Shown here piece by piece: positions 50,327 through 58,952 of a DNA stretch of 64,000 nucleotides. The stretch comes from Schaalia odontolytica (GTDB lineage Bacteria; Actinomycetota; Actinomycetes; Actinomycetales; Actinomycetaceae), in NCBI RefSeq assembly GCF_031191545.1, contig NZ_CP133472.1:868001-932000 (forward strand), written 5' to 3'. Positions within the stretch are counted from its first letter, which is position 1. Every line of letters starts with the position of its first letter. Both the position numbers and the translations under genes were made by a program. Below the pieces are notes generated by a model. It was not told the DNA's origin. It saw nothing but the letters and a program-made list of their open reading frames with translations, and did not search any database.

Positions 50327-51559
50327 TCACTTGCGGTGATACCTCGGACTCGTCCCCAAATGAACAGGACCGATGTCGTCCATCAAGGCAGCTTCCTCAT
50401 CGATACCGCGATACACGTAGGACATACCCAAAGTATCCGGGTTAGGCTCGACCAACCCATCGGCATAATCCTGAACCTCCTGCGCCGTCGGAGACGAGCC
50501 ACCCTCCTTCTGAGCCAAAGGATTCTCATCCGGATACTGCGACGGATCAGTATTCACCAACGCCCCCCCATCGATCGCGCCATAACCCGTGTACATATCC
50601 CACCGATGATCCGGATTCAGCCCCGTGTGAGTCAGTAGCTGCAGGATCTGATTCGCCGTAGCATCAGGCCACTTCTGACGCGCCAACGCCAACAATCCAG
50701 AGACAATCGCCGCCGAATTCGACGAGCCGTTAGACACTGCAAACTTCGTGGGGTCTGAGTCGTCACGCGTCGTAAACGGCCCACCAAAAGCCGCAGTCGT
50801 CACGCCGTTACCCCACGAGGAGTACTCGGCGAACTTACCATCCGCAGTAATCGCAGACACCCCCACCACACCAGACCAATGGCTCAGCTGGTCGCTATTG
50901 GCGTCAGCTGCGGTATTTCCCGCCGAGTTGACGATGATGACACCCTCACTCATCGCTCGCGCAACAGCCCACTTCAACTCCTCACTGTCGTCGCCCGACC
51001 CCTGGGAGATCGAGATAATCTGAGCACCATCGTCAATGGCCTGATTGATAAGCCGTGCAAAAGTATCGAGCTTCTCCCCATCCTTTTCACACGTGCCCGC
51101 CGAAATCGAGTTGGCAGTGGACAGCTGGTAGGAGTAGAGGGTCGCATCCGGCGCAACCCCGAAGTACGGGGAGACAAGGATCGACGCCATGTCTAGACCG
51201 TGCCCCTTATTCTTAGCGGATGCTTCGATGGTGCAGCGGCTCTTGTCCGTGATGTTCGCCCCCTTGAGCTCCGGCGCGCTAGTGCCGACGGGGCCGTCGA
51301 TGAGGGCGATGGTCACGCCCTTACCCGTGTACCCCTTCGCCCGAGCAGAATCCAGGTGATAGTACGAGAAATACTCCTGCGTCGTAATCACATCCTCCGC
51401 ACGCGCCGGGGCAGGCGCCAGGGCGAGGGCACCCACCGCCAACACGGACGCGGAGGCGAGCGTGGTCAGGGCACGCGCGGCGCGCCCCGCCCACCCCACA
51501 CAAACGCGAGGCAGACGGGACGACAGACGAGAATCACGAGACACGTGCATCATACTCAC
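50327..51559 (-). CDS. Secreted subtilisin-like serine protease (S8), paralog 1
   Basis: A 410-aa S8 protease with a Sec signal peptide ending near PAPARAED. The triad is Asp in TIALIDGPVG, His in NKGHGLDMASIL and Ser in GSSNSAAIVSGLLAL; the oxyanion Asn is in IIVNSAGN. It lacks the C-terminal membrane helix of mycosins. The last 13 residues (PVHLGTSPRYHRK) are identical to those of the next protease. It may start at GTG 51559, overlapping that gene's stop, or at the ATGs six or nine bases further in. It is the last gene of a five-gene leftward module with WXG/PPE-like proteins, so processing of those substrates is a likely role. Confidence 0.85.
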   Translation of the reverse strand: MSMMHVSRDSRLSSRLPRVCVGWAGRAARALTTLASASVLAVGALALAPAPARAEDVITTQEYFSYYHLDSARAKGYTGKGVTIALIDGPVGTSAPELKGANITDKSRCTIEASAKNKGHGLDMASILVSPYFGVAPDATLYSYQLSTANSISAGTCEKDGEKLDTFARLINQAIDDGAQIISISQGSGDDSEELKWAVARAMSEGVIIVNSAGNTAADANSDQLSHWSGVVGVSAITADGKFAEYSSWGNGVTTAAFGGPFTTRDDSDPTKFAVSNGSSNSAAIVSGLLALARQKWPDATANQILQLLTHTGLNPDHRWDMYTGYGAIDGGALVNTDPSQYPDENPLAQKEGGSSPTAQEVQDYADGLVEPNPDTLGMSYVYRGIDEEAALMDDIGPVHLGTSPRYHRK

Positions 51560-52782
51560 TTGCGGTGATACCTCGGACTCGTCCCCAGGTGAACCGGACT
51601 CTCACCACCGAGGCCGCCAGGAGCCAAGAACGACTCATTAGTGCCACGGTAGACATACGAGGCGTCGGCGGTAACCTCAATCGGTGAAACCAACCCATCG
51701 GCATAATCCTGAACCTCCTCCACCGTCGGAGACGAGCCACCCTCCTTCTGAGCCAAAGGATTCTCATCCGGATACTGCGATGGATCAGTATTCACCAACG
51801 CCCCCCCATCGATCGCGCCATAACCCGTGTACATATCCCACTGATGATTCAGATTCAGCCCCGTGTGAGTCAGGACTTGCAGGATTTGATTCGCCGAGGC
51901 ATCCGGCCATTTCTGAAGCGCCAGTGCCAACATCCCCGCCACAAGCGCCGTTGAGTTCGACGTTCCGAATGTCTCTGCAGGCTTGCTAGGATCCGAGCCA
52001 CGCGTCTTGACAGGACCGCCAACAGCGGCGGTGGTCACGCCGTTGCCCCAGGAGGAGTAGTCGGCAAACTTACCATCCGTGGTAATGGCCGATACTCCGA
52101 CCACACCCGACCACCACGACATATGCGACTCATTCTCATCAAGCCCATTGTTGCCCACGGATGCAACGACGATAACCCCACGGCTCATGGCGCGCGCAAT
52201 CGCCCACTTCAACTCGTCACTGTGATCACTCGCCCCCTGTGAAAGCGAGATGATCTGGGCACCATCATCGATGGCCTGATTGAAAACTGAAGCGAAACGA
52301 TCAAGCTCCGGCACGTCTGCGTCGCACGTACCCCCAGAGACTGAGTCGACGGTCCTTCGCTGGTAGGAATACAAGGTGGCATCGGGTGCAACCCCGAAGT
52401 AGGGGGAAACAAGGATCGACGCCATCTCCCTGGCGTGTTTCTTCTCCTTGTCGGACGCCTCGATGGTGCAGCGGCTCTTGTCCGTGATGTTCGCACCCTT
52501 GAGCTCCGGCGCGCTGGTGTCCACGGGCCCGTCGATGAGGGCGATGGTTACGCCCTTACCCGTGTACCCCTTCGCCCGAGCAGAATCCAGGTGATAGTAC
52601 GAGAAATACTCCTGCGTGGTGATCGCATCGTCCGCACGCGCCGGAGCAGGCACCAGGGCGAGAGCACCCACAGCCAACACGGACGCGGAGGCGAGCGTGG
52701 TCAGGGCGCGCGCGGCGCGCCCCGCCCACCCCACACGAGTGCGAAGCGAGGCGGGGCCCACAATGAAAGCTGAGGTCACCAT
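51556..52782 (-). CDS. Secreted subtilisin-like serine protease (S8), paralog 2
   Basis: About 408 residues, clearly a duplicate of the neighbouring protease: the signal-peptide region VGWAGRAARALTTLASASVL and the C-terminal tail are identical. Triad: Asp in ALIDGPVD, His in KKHAREMASIL (the usual glycine after His is Ala) and Ser in FGTSNSTALVAG. The oxyanion Asn is in VASVGNNG. The start is taken at the ATG at 52782, which overlaps the stop of the Gly/Ala-rich gene; a TTG at 52797 is possible. The divergence around the active site suggests different specificity from paralog 1. Confidence 0.83.
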   Translation of the reverse strand: MVTSAFIVGPASLRTRVGWAGRAARALTTLASASVLAVGALALVPAPARADDAITTQEYFSYYHLDSARAKGYTGKGVTIALIDGPVDTSAPELKGANITDKSRCTIEASDKEKKHAREMASILVSPYFGVAPDATLYSYQRRTVDSVSGGTCDADVPELDRFASVFNQAIDDGAQIISLSQGASDHSDELKWAIARAMSRGVIVVASVGNNGLDENESHMSWWSGVVGVSAITTDGKFADYSSWGNGVTTAAVGGPVKTRGSDPSKPAETFGTSNSTALVAGMLALALQKWPDASANQILQVLTHTGLNLNHQWDMYTGYGAIDGGALVNTDPSQYPDENPLAQKEGGSSPTVEEVQDYADGLVSPIEVTADASYVYRGTNESFLAPGGLGGESPVHLGTSPRYHRK

Positions 52783-54365
52783 TGGCGAGGATCCCAACCA
52801 TCATCAGCACGCTTAGCCGGAGCGATATCCTTATCCGACCCATACGTCTGAGACATCGGATTCACATAACCCGCAGGCAGACCATCCTCATCCTCATCCT
52901 CAAACCTAAACGCCACATACTTACGCCGACGCGACTTCTTATCCTCCTTGCCAGCGCCCGCACCAGCGCCAGCGCCGCCGCCCATGAAGCCACCAGCACC
53001 AGCGCCACCACGACCAGCAGCACCCGCGGCACCACCCGCGCCGCCAGCACCCGTCGTACCCGTCACACCAGAAGACCCAGCAGCACCAGAACCGGCCACA
53101 CCATTAGCGCCAGCAACACCAGCAGGCGGCTTATACGTGCCAAAACCCGGCCCCGAATAGGAGCCGACCTTCAAACCAGCAGCGCCCGCGCCACCGGCAC
53201 CGCCCGTACTACCACTGATGCCACGCAGACCGGCAGCACCCGCGCCACCCATACCACGCAGACCGGCAGCGCCCGCGCCACCGGCAGAGCCCAGGGAACC
53301 CGACCCCATGCGGGCCGCGCCACGCAGCCCCAGGCCGCCCGCACCCAACACGCCCGCGCCGCCCAGGCGACCGGCCACAGACGAATCAGAGGACGCACCC
53401 CCACCGTTGAGGCGCCACAGCGGATGATCCACATCCGCCGGCGGAGCAGGCGTATGACCGCCCACCACACCGTTACGATACGCCGTGCCATTAACCCGCG
53501 TGTGCAACAGATCCGTGTTCATCAGATCCTGAGGATCCGTAATCGGATTCGTCCGAGACCCCACCTCACCATAGGGGAGCTCCCTAGTCGGAAGCGCGCC
53601 CGAAGCGATCGTCCGGTTACGTGCCGCGGCAGCATCAGCCTCACTCATCCACGGCTGATCAAACCCACCCGGATAAGCACCAGAACGCGGATCACGCCCC
53701 GCCTCACGGCCATAACCGTCGGAAGGAGAATGATCCCACGGATTAGGCGTGTGGGTGGAACCCGAGTCCCCGGGATTTCCTCCGCGCTCCTCCCCGGTCT
53801 CCACGCCCTCCGTAGAGCCAGGACTCTTAACAATGGTGCTGAACAGCTTGGTCTTGCCGTTCACCATGTCCAGGATGCGCTGCGCCGAGCCCTCGCGCTG
53901 GGCGTTGGCCTGCGCCTCGACGCCGTCCACGTAGGCCGCGCCCGTCGTGAAGCGCACCGGCCCCACCTCGACGCCACCACCGGGCGCGCTGCTAGGCAAC
54001 GCAACCACCGGAAGGTAGCGCATCGCCGAGGTAGCGGAATCCAGGAGGTCCGGCGAGAGAGTCTCCGCCTCCTTGAGGGCCGATGCCATCGATTTTCGAC
54101 CTGCGGAGTATCCGTTGTAGCCGCGCTGGTACTTGGCCCGGTATCCCTCGATACGCTTGATCGAGCGCTCGACCCACCTGTTCATCGCATCCCCGGTCTT
54201 GCCCGTGAACCCGTGGCCGTCGCGGTAGGCCTTCAGGCGGTCGATCGCCTGCTCGAAACCCTGCATCGTCTTCTCGTGGTCGGCGTCCCAGGCGTCAAGA
54301 CCCTGGTTGGCGCGCGCCGCCTCCATGAACACCTTCAGGCGCTCATACATCGGTGATGAAACCAT
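52776..54365 (-). CDS. Large Gly/Ala-rich protein, PPE/EspB-like ESX substrate candidate
   Basis: A 529-aa protein. The N-terminal 120 residues are predicted helical (LDAWDADHEKTMQGFEQAID, AMNRWVERSIKRIEGYRAKY), like the helical bundles of WXG, PE and PPE proteins. The middle is Pro/Gly/Ser-rich with many Asp/Asn. From about residue 330 to 470 it is almost pure Gly/Ala with GGAGAAGLRGM-type repeats. It ends with a charged KKSRRRKYVAF block and DDGWDPRQW. No signal peptide is visible, as expected for type VII substrates. A GAAAGGAACT site precedes the ATG. The assignment is by general character only. Confidence 0.6.
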   Translation of the reverse strand: MVSSPMYERLKVFMEAARANQGLDAWDADHEKTMQGFEQAIDRLKAYRDGHGFTGKTGDAMNRWVERSIKRIEGYRAKYQRGYNGYSAGRKSMASALKEAETLSPDLLDSATSAMRYLPVVALPSSAPGGGVEVGPVRFTTGAAYVDGVEAQANAQREGSAQRILDMVNGKTKLFSTIVKSPGSTEGVETGEERGGNPGDSGSTHTPNPWDHSPSDGYGREAGRDPRSGAYPGGFDQPWMSEADAAAARNRTIASGALPTRELPYGEVGSRTNPITDPQDLMNTDLLHTRVNGTAYRNGVVGGHTPAPPADVDHPLWRLNGGGASSDSSVAGRLGGAGVLGAGGLGLRGAARMGSGSLGSAGGAGAAGLRGMGGAGAAGLRGISGSTGGAGGAGAAGLKVGSYSGPGFGTYKPPAGVAGANGVAGSGAAGSSGVTGTTGAGGAGGAAGAAGRGGAGAGGFMGGGAGAGAGAGKEDKKSRRRKYVAFRFEDEDEDGLPAGYVNPMSQTYGSDKDIAPAKRADDGWDPRQW

Positions 54366-54391
54366 CGTTCAGTTCCTTTCTGCGGGAGGCC

Positions 54392-54937
54392 TCAGTACTC
54401 GCTCGGACCGGAAGTCGGAGCCGGCGGGTTCGGCACCGGCGCGCTCCCGCCGCCGGTTGCCGGGGCACCGCTAGCGGAAGTCTGTCCTGTGGGTGCCTGA
54501 GTAGTGCCGGTGACCCAGCCATTCTGTGCAGGCCGTTTCTCCACAAAGCCCGCCTTCTCCAAGGAAGACGCAAGGGCTTGTGCCTGCTCGGAACCCGCAA
54601 GGTCCTTGAGGGTCCCGTTCACGGTCTGGAAGGCCTGCTCGTTGTCGGCCTCGGCCGCCTTGATAGACTCGATCGCCTGCTTCATTTTCGTCTCAAACTC
54701 GGCGATCAGCGAGTTCTCCTTCGTCAGGACGTCGGAGATGCCGTTGAACATCTCGCTCGCCTTACGCCCAAGGGTATCGGGCCCGTCCTCGCTGCCCCAC
54801 ACGTCATTCGTCTGGGCCGACCCCAGGGAATAGGAAGCCTTCGAGGAAGAGTCGACGGCATCCTGGCTCTCCTGCACGTAGGGATTGGCCTGCTGCTGCC
54901 TCTCGTCGTTATATTCCTGCCCGTCTTCGCCTGCCAT
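54392..54937 (-). CDS. WXG100-like small secreted protein candidate
   Basis: A 181-aa protein. The first 130 residues are hydrophilic and helical, with a W-G-S turn (TNDVWGSEDGPD) and long Glu/Lys/Gln helices (EFETKMKQAIESIKAAEADN). The tail is Pro/Thr/Ser/Gly-rich. This is the outline of a WXG100-type helical hairpin with an extension, but the motif is not canonical. The ATG at 54937 has AAGGAGAAC upstream. The Gly/Ala-rich gene starts 26 bases after its stop, so the two are probably made and exported as a pair. Confidence 0.55.
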   Translation of the reverse strand: MAGEDGQEYNDERQQQANPYVQESQDAVDSSSKASYSLGSAQTNDVWGSEDGPDTLGRKASEMFNGISDVLTKENSLIAEFETKMKQAIESIKAAEADNEQAFQTVNGTLKDLAGSEQAQALASSLEKAGFVEKRPAQNGWVTGTTQAPTGQTSASGAPATGGGSAPVPNPPAPTSGPSEY

Positions 54938-54997
54938 TGTGTTCTCCTTGCTCTCGTGATGGGTTAAGACTCGGCGCGCCCGCGCGCCGGACAACTA

Positions 54998-55540
54998 CTA
55001 CTTCGACACCTTAAAACGCCGCACCAACGGCTGAGCGGGCTGATCCGGCCCCTCAATCTTCAACGTCCACACATACGTCACATCGGAGCCGCTACCCTCC
55101 ACATCCACCGTCCACGACGAGTAAAACTCACAATCCTGCTCCACACACAGGTCGTACGTGTCCTGCCCCAAACGCCAATAATCGGTGGCCGACATCATCT
55201 TGTAGACCATGTCGTTCTTACTCACCGACACCTTGTTCTGGCCGTCCAGCTTGAACTTCTGACCCGAAATATCAGAGGGCTCCACACCCACCAGCTGAGC
55301 GCCCACCATCGCGCTCAACGCCTGAGCTTTCGCCGCGATCTTCTGCTTGTCCGCACCAGAGGCCGCATTGAACTGACTCACCAGCTCCTGCTTCTGACCC
55401 TCCGGAATATTCTTCAACCCACTGATATCGGCAGCGCTGCCCCCACCCCTCAGGCCCGGCATACAGCCAGACACGGCGACGGCGGCAAGCAACACCGAAG
55501 ACACCGCAGCAAACACCCGACGCGACACACGAGAGGACAT
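54998..55540 (-). CDS. Lipoprotein at the head of the protease/WXG module
   Basis: A 180-aa lipoprotein with lipobox VSGC. A helical segment follows (EGQKQELVSQFNAASGADKQ), then a beta-rich C-terminal domain with two close cysteines (DLCVEQDCEFY) likely to be bonded, and SSWTVDVEGSG. I do not recognise the family. It is the first gene of the leftward module (lipoprotein, WXG-like, Gly/Ala-rich, two proteases), so it may be the surface anchor or a chaperone for the secreted proteins. Confidence 0.7.
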   Translation of the reverse strand: MSSRVSRRVFAAVSSVLLAAVAVSGCMPGLRGGGSAADISGLKNIPEGQKQELVSQFNAASGADKQKIAAKAQALSAMVGAQLVGVEPSDISGQKFKLDGQNKVSVSKNDMVYKMMSATDYWRLGQDTYDLCVEQDCEFYSSWTVDVEGSGSDVTYVWTLKIEGPDQPAQPLVRRFKVSK

Positions 55541-55616
55541 ATCAATCTCCTACTTTCAGACTGGTCAATCATACGAAATATACGGCCCGCCGTCTCACGT
55601 CTTCGCTTGTGACTTG

Positions 55617-56318
55617 TCACTGGCCGATCACGCCCCGGTGGCTCGCCCAGCTCCTGCCATCATAAACCGCATTCTCGCGCGGCAACGCGGGCGCAAAACG
55701 CGCCTCCCACCAGGCAACATCCTCCGCGGTGTCCACGTCCCGGCACGCCGACGCCCCCACGTCGACCCGCTCCAACGCCAGGGAACGAAGCACCCGGCGC
55801 ACGCCCACTCCGCGCAGCGACCCGAGAGCGGCCGCGGCCTCGTCGATCACGCGGCGCAGGGAGGAAGCCCGGTAGACGCCCATCAGGTACTGGTCGAAGG
55901 GCTCGGGGTCCCCTCCCCGAAGGATGCGCCCATCCGCCGCGTCGCCCAGGGGCGCGGCCAGCAGGAGCGGCACAAACTCGCCCACGCCCGGAGAATCGAC
56001 AGACACGACAACAACCAGAGCATCCCCGCCGAGCGCCAGCGCCGACAGCCCCGCGTCAATGCCGGCCAGCGGACCGCCCCCCGGCGGATCCTCCAACGTG
56101 CGCACCACCCCCGCCGGAACCCGCACCGCCGGAGGGACGACCGCCACGCACCCCGCCCCCGCGACCGGCACCAGTGCGGCGCACGCGCGGTCGATGAGGC
56201 GCTCGCCGCCGAGGACCAGGTCCGGCTTCGACACCCCACCCAGACGCTCCCCGCCGCCACCGCCGACAACAATCGCGGCGACGTCGGATCGAGGGGCAGA
56301 CACGGAGCTCACTCCCAC
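55617..56318 (-). CDS. mobA: MobA-like molybdenum cofactor guanylyltransferase
   Basis: It attaches GMP to molybdopterin, giving the bis-MGD cofactor that NarG needs. The 233-aa protein has the nucleotide-binding start VVGGGGGERLGGVSKPDL (family LAGGxxxRMGxDK), the GGPLAGIDAGLSAL region and VVSVDSPGV (family DxP). The C-terminal half is weakly conserved. Its start overlaps moeB by ten bases. It is part of a leftward cofactor gene set: regulator-MoaD, moaE, moeB, mobA. Confidence 0.85.
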   Translation of the reverse strand: MGVSSVSAPRSDVAAIVVGGGGGERLGGVSKPDLVLGGERLIDRACAALVPVAGAGCVAVVPPAVRVPAGVVRTLEDPPGGGPLAGIDAGLSALALGGDALVVVVSVDSPGVGEFVPLLLAAPLGDAADGRILRGGDPEPFDQYLMGVYRASSLRRVIDEAAAALGSLRGVGVRRVLRSLALERVDVGASACRDVDTAEDVAWWEARFAPALPRENAVYDGRSWASHRGVIGQ

Positions 56319-57133
56319 GGCGCGAAGGTCAACACGTCGGCGCGCTGCGTCGCCGCGTCCACCATGAGGACGCGACCGATCAGCGGCTCACCAAAGCCCA
56401 CCAGCACCTTGATGGCCTCCGTCGCCATCGCAGTTCCCGCCTGGCCGACGACCGGGCCCAGCACGCCCACCGTCGGCGAGGCCGGTGTCGTCCCGGGGGC
56501 AGGCTTGACCGGGTGCAGGCTACGCAGGGACAGGGAGGGCGCGGGGGCCGGCGCACCAGACCAGAAGATACTGACCTGGAAGGACATCGACACGACCGTG
56601 CCCCACACGAGTGGCACGCCAGAATCAGCGCAATAGTCCGCAACCAGGTACTTCGAGTCGAAGCTATCCGTGCAATCCATAATCAGGTCCCACTCCCGGC
56701 CGTGCTCATCCAGCCACTCACGGGTCGCGTGACCGTAGCGCTCAAAGCGCACCTGGGAGTTCAGACCACTCAAGTGACGCACTGCGGAATCCGGCTTCGG
56801 ATCACCCACATCACCCTCGCCGTGCAGCAGCTGGCGCTGCAGGTTCGACACCTCAACAACGTCGGAGTCGCAGATGCCGATCGTTCCAACACCAGCCGCG
56901 GTCAGGTACTGGAGAACCGGAGAACCCAAGCCCCCCGCGCCCACCACGAGCACGCGCGCGGCCGCCAAGCGCGCCTGCCCGGCCTCGGCAATGCCCGACA
57001 CCAGCCAATTGCGGCGAAAGCGTTCCAGCGCGGGATCCCCGGCCTCGAACGGGACGGGCTGATTGATGAGCGGGAGCGCGACGCTACGACCCGAAACCGC
57101 TGCGTCACGTGAATAAGGATCGCCGATCGTCAT
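56309..57133 (-). CDS. moeB: MoeB-like adenylyltransferase (ThiF/E1 family)
   Basis: It adenylates the C-terminal Gly-Gly of MoaD so that sulfur can be loaded. The 274-aa protein has the dinucleotide loop VLVVGAGGLGSPVLQYL, the SNLQRQLLHGEGDVG arginine region and MDCTDSFDSKYLVAD. The zinc-binding CxxC pairs of E. coli MoeB are absent: the region reads SLRSLHPVKPAPGTTPASP where others have cysteines. The actinobacterial start (RFRRNWLVSGIAEAGQARL) is kept. It begins one base after the moaE stop. Confidence 0.88.
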   Translation of the reverse strand: MTIGDPYSRDAAVSGRSVALPLINQPVPFEAGDPALERFRRNWLVSGIAEAGQARLAAARVLVVGAGGLGSPVLQYLTAAGVGTIGICDSDVVEVSNLQRQLLHGEGDVGDPKPDSAVRHLSGLNSQVRFERYGHATREWLDEHGREWDLIMDCTDSFDSKYLVADYCADSGVPLVWGTVVSMSFQVSIFWSGAPAPAPSLSLRSLHPVKPAPGTTPASPTVGVLGPVVGQAGTAMATEAIKVLVGFGEPLIGRVLMVDAATQRADVLTFAPWE

Positions 57134-57134
57134 C

Positions 57135-57554
57135 TCACAGACCCGACCAGTTGTGAGAACCGTCGGTCAGTTCCTGCTTCTTCCAGATCGGAAGCTTCGC
57201 CTTCACGTCCTCAACAATCGCCTCAACCGCACGGAACGCCTGCGCACGATGCTCGGCCGCGACGGCCACAACCATCGCATCCTCGCCGATGCCCAGATGG
57301 CCCACACGATGCCACGCCACGATGCGATGAACGCCGGGCCGATCCCTCATTTCCGAGACAATATCGCGCAGAATCTGCTGAGAAGACGGATGACACGAGT
57401 ACTCAATGGCATCAACGCTCTCACCGCCATCATGGTTGCGCACCACGCCAATGAAAGACGCGACGGCCCCACATGTATCACGGCGAGCACTACTGATCAG
57501 CGCGCTAGCATCCAGCGGCTCATCCGTGATGCCGGTTACGATATCTGCTGACAT
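57135..57554 (-). CDS. moaE: Molybdopterin synthase catalytic subunit MoaE
   Basis: MoaE moves two sulfurs from MoaD to the pterin precursor. The 139-aa product has GAVASFIGVVRNHDGG, the YSCHPSSQ region, RIVAWHRVGHLGIGEDAMVV (20 residues), and the catalytic lysine stretch VKAKLPIWKKQ. The ATG at 57554 has GGAGG upstream. It lies directly downstream of the gene that carries the MoaD domain, so the two synthase subunits are encoded side by side. Confidence 0.94.
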   Translation of the reverse strand: MSADIVTGITDEPLDASALISSARRDTCGAVASFIGVVRNHDGGESVDAIEYSCHPSSQQILRDIVSEMRDRPGVHRIVAWHRVGHLGIGEDAMVVAVAAEHRAQAFRAVEAIVEDVKAKLPIWKKQELTDGSHNWSGL

Positions 57555-57654
57555 GGGATCCTCCAGGGACGAGAGAGCCTTTCCCTCATCGTACGATGAA
57601 GCGGTCAGGATCGTTTTACAATCCCGGCCATCGCGCACAGATGACTACAAAGTC

Positions 57655-58650
57655 TCACCCACCAGCAAAGGGAGGCAGGACGTCGACGCGCGCCCCCGGA
57701 GCGAGCTCCGTGTCCGGTCGCGCCGAACGCTCGTTCACGAGATAGCTCGACACGGCGAGGATCCTCTCCAATTCGGGGCTCTCCGCACTGAGCTGTTTAA
57801 CCAGCTCACCGAGGGTTGCGGGCGTCTGCACGGAAGGCACTTCACGCACGTAACCGCCAGCCGCTTCAGCCGCCCCGCCGAAGAAGTGCAGCGTCGTCGA
57901 CAGCGGCTTCGGGTTCGCCTCGTTGAGCGGGCGAATGTAGATCGTCATGCGCAGCGGATCCACCGGGTCAACATCCACTGACCACGTGGCATATCCGGTC
58001 GCGGTCCGCTCGAACACGCGCTCGACGATTCCGCGGCGCAGCTCCAGGGCCAAGTCGTCCGGCGTTCCCGGTTCCGTGAACGGGCACGCGGTCAGAACGA
58101 CCGCCAGCCGATCTGTGTCGTGAGGGATCGACGCAAAGCCCATTGCGTTCATGAACAGGCGAACCTTGCCCATATGAGTCGCGATGTTGAAGGTGTCGCG
58201 CACCGGGCGGTGATTGGGCACGTGACTGTGATCGGGAACGTCCATCGTCTCCAGCGCAGCATCCGCCCAGCGCGAGCCGATCTCGCGCACGGAGGCAGCC
58301 GGGTCCGCGGCGTCGGCGCGCAGCCAGGCCAGCAGGGACGAGGTCAGCTGGTGCAGCATCTGAGCCGCAAAAGACGGATCCGCCGGAGTCGTCGTCGAAT
58401 ACCCGAGCGCAGGACGACCTCGGCCCGATGAGGGAAGCTGCTGCTTCTCGACCAGACCGAGCGTGAACAGGCCCTCGAGGGTCTCACGAACGCTCGACAC
58501 ATGCAGGCCGGCCTCCTGGGCCAGCTCGGCAACGGTCACAGGGCTCGCGTGGTGCGAAATCCGCTCGAGAAGGGCGTGCTGGGCGGGAGTCAAGGCCGCC
58601 ATCGCGGCGAGTGTTTCAGCCAGAGGCCGAGAACGGGAGGTGTGATTCAT
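57655..58650 (-). CDS. Transcription regulator fused to a MoaD sulfur-carrier domain
   Basis: A 331-aa fusion of two very different parts. Residues about 15-85 are a winged helix (LTPAQHALLERISHHA, AELAQEAGLHVSSVRETLEG). Residues 90-235 resemble the COG2345 ArsR-like regulators (RLAVVLTACPFTEPGTPDDL). The last 85 residues are a MoaD/ThiS ubiquitin-like fold (LHFFGGAAEAAGGY, TLGELVKQL, LVNERSARPDTELAPGARVD) that ends exactly in PPFAGG, the Gly-Gly that MoeB adenylates. The ATG at 58650 has an AGAGGAC site. It sits between nar and moaE and could tie cofactor supply to transcription. No separate moaD is present in the window. Confidence 0.82.
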   Translation of the reverse strand: MNHTSRSRPLAETLAAMAALTPAQHALLERISHHASPVTVAELAQEAGLHVSSVRETLEGLFTLGLVEKQQLPSSGRGRPALGYSTTTPADPSFAAQMLHQLTSSLLAWLRADAADPAASVREIGSRWADAALETMDVPDHSHVPNHRPVRDTFNIATHMGKVRLFMNAMGFASIPHDTDRLAVVLTACPFTEPGTPDDLALELRRGIVERVFERTATGYATWSVDVDPVDPLRMTIYIRPLNEANPKPLSTTLHFFGGAAEAAGGYVREVPSVQTPATLGELVKQLSAESPELERILAVSSYLVNERSARPDTELAPGARVDVLPPFAGG

Positions 58651-58733
58651 CGACAGTCCTCTCTCCCTCAAAATCAGCGGTAATACCCACAACGGGCACG
58701 ACCAAACGGCATTTAAGCTGTTACCTTACTTAC

Positions 58734-58745
58734 AAAGCGCGCTTT
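58734..58745. promoter_or_regulatory. 12-base palindrome upstream of the fusion regulator
   Basis: AAAGCGCGCTTT is a perfect palindrome, 84 bases before the start of the HTH-MoaD gene. It could be the binding site of that regulator. Confidence 0.35.
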
Positions 58746-58859
58746 ATTCTACCCACCACACACCACGCCCTGCACGCCCAAAACCGTTGATTAGTCGCAT
58801 TACGCGGGGCGCATCGGTCTTTTCCTACAGGTAAGACGGCGGGGACCCCAATAAAGACT

Positions 58860-58885
58860 CGGGGGCGAACCTACGCTCGCCCCCG
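58860..58885 (-). terminator. Terminator of the nar operon
   Basis: CGGGGGCG...CGCCCCCG stem with a 10-base loop, followed on the reverse strand by GAGTCTTTATTG. Confidence 0.75.
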
Positions 58886-58952
58886 GTCCTGCCGATTACC
58901 GCGCTACGGCTTCACGCCCCGTGGGCGAGGCCGAAGCGCGAACGGCTGTCGA

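Larger units (their letters stand above)
58651..58952. other. Intergenic region between the fusion regulator and narI
   Basis: About 302 bases. It contains the perfect 12-base palindrome AAAGCGCGCTTT (58734-58745), TTACCTTACTTAC just before it, and the nar operon terminator at 58860-58885. No gene is seen. Confidence 0.5.

Noticed and set aside
52782-54356. A 524-codon rightward frame opposite the Gly/Ala-rich gene
   Set aside because: Extreme Arg/Thr/Ala composition and no ribosome site; it mirrors the repeats of the real gene.
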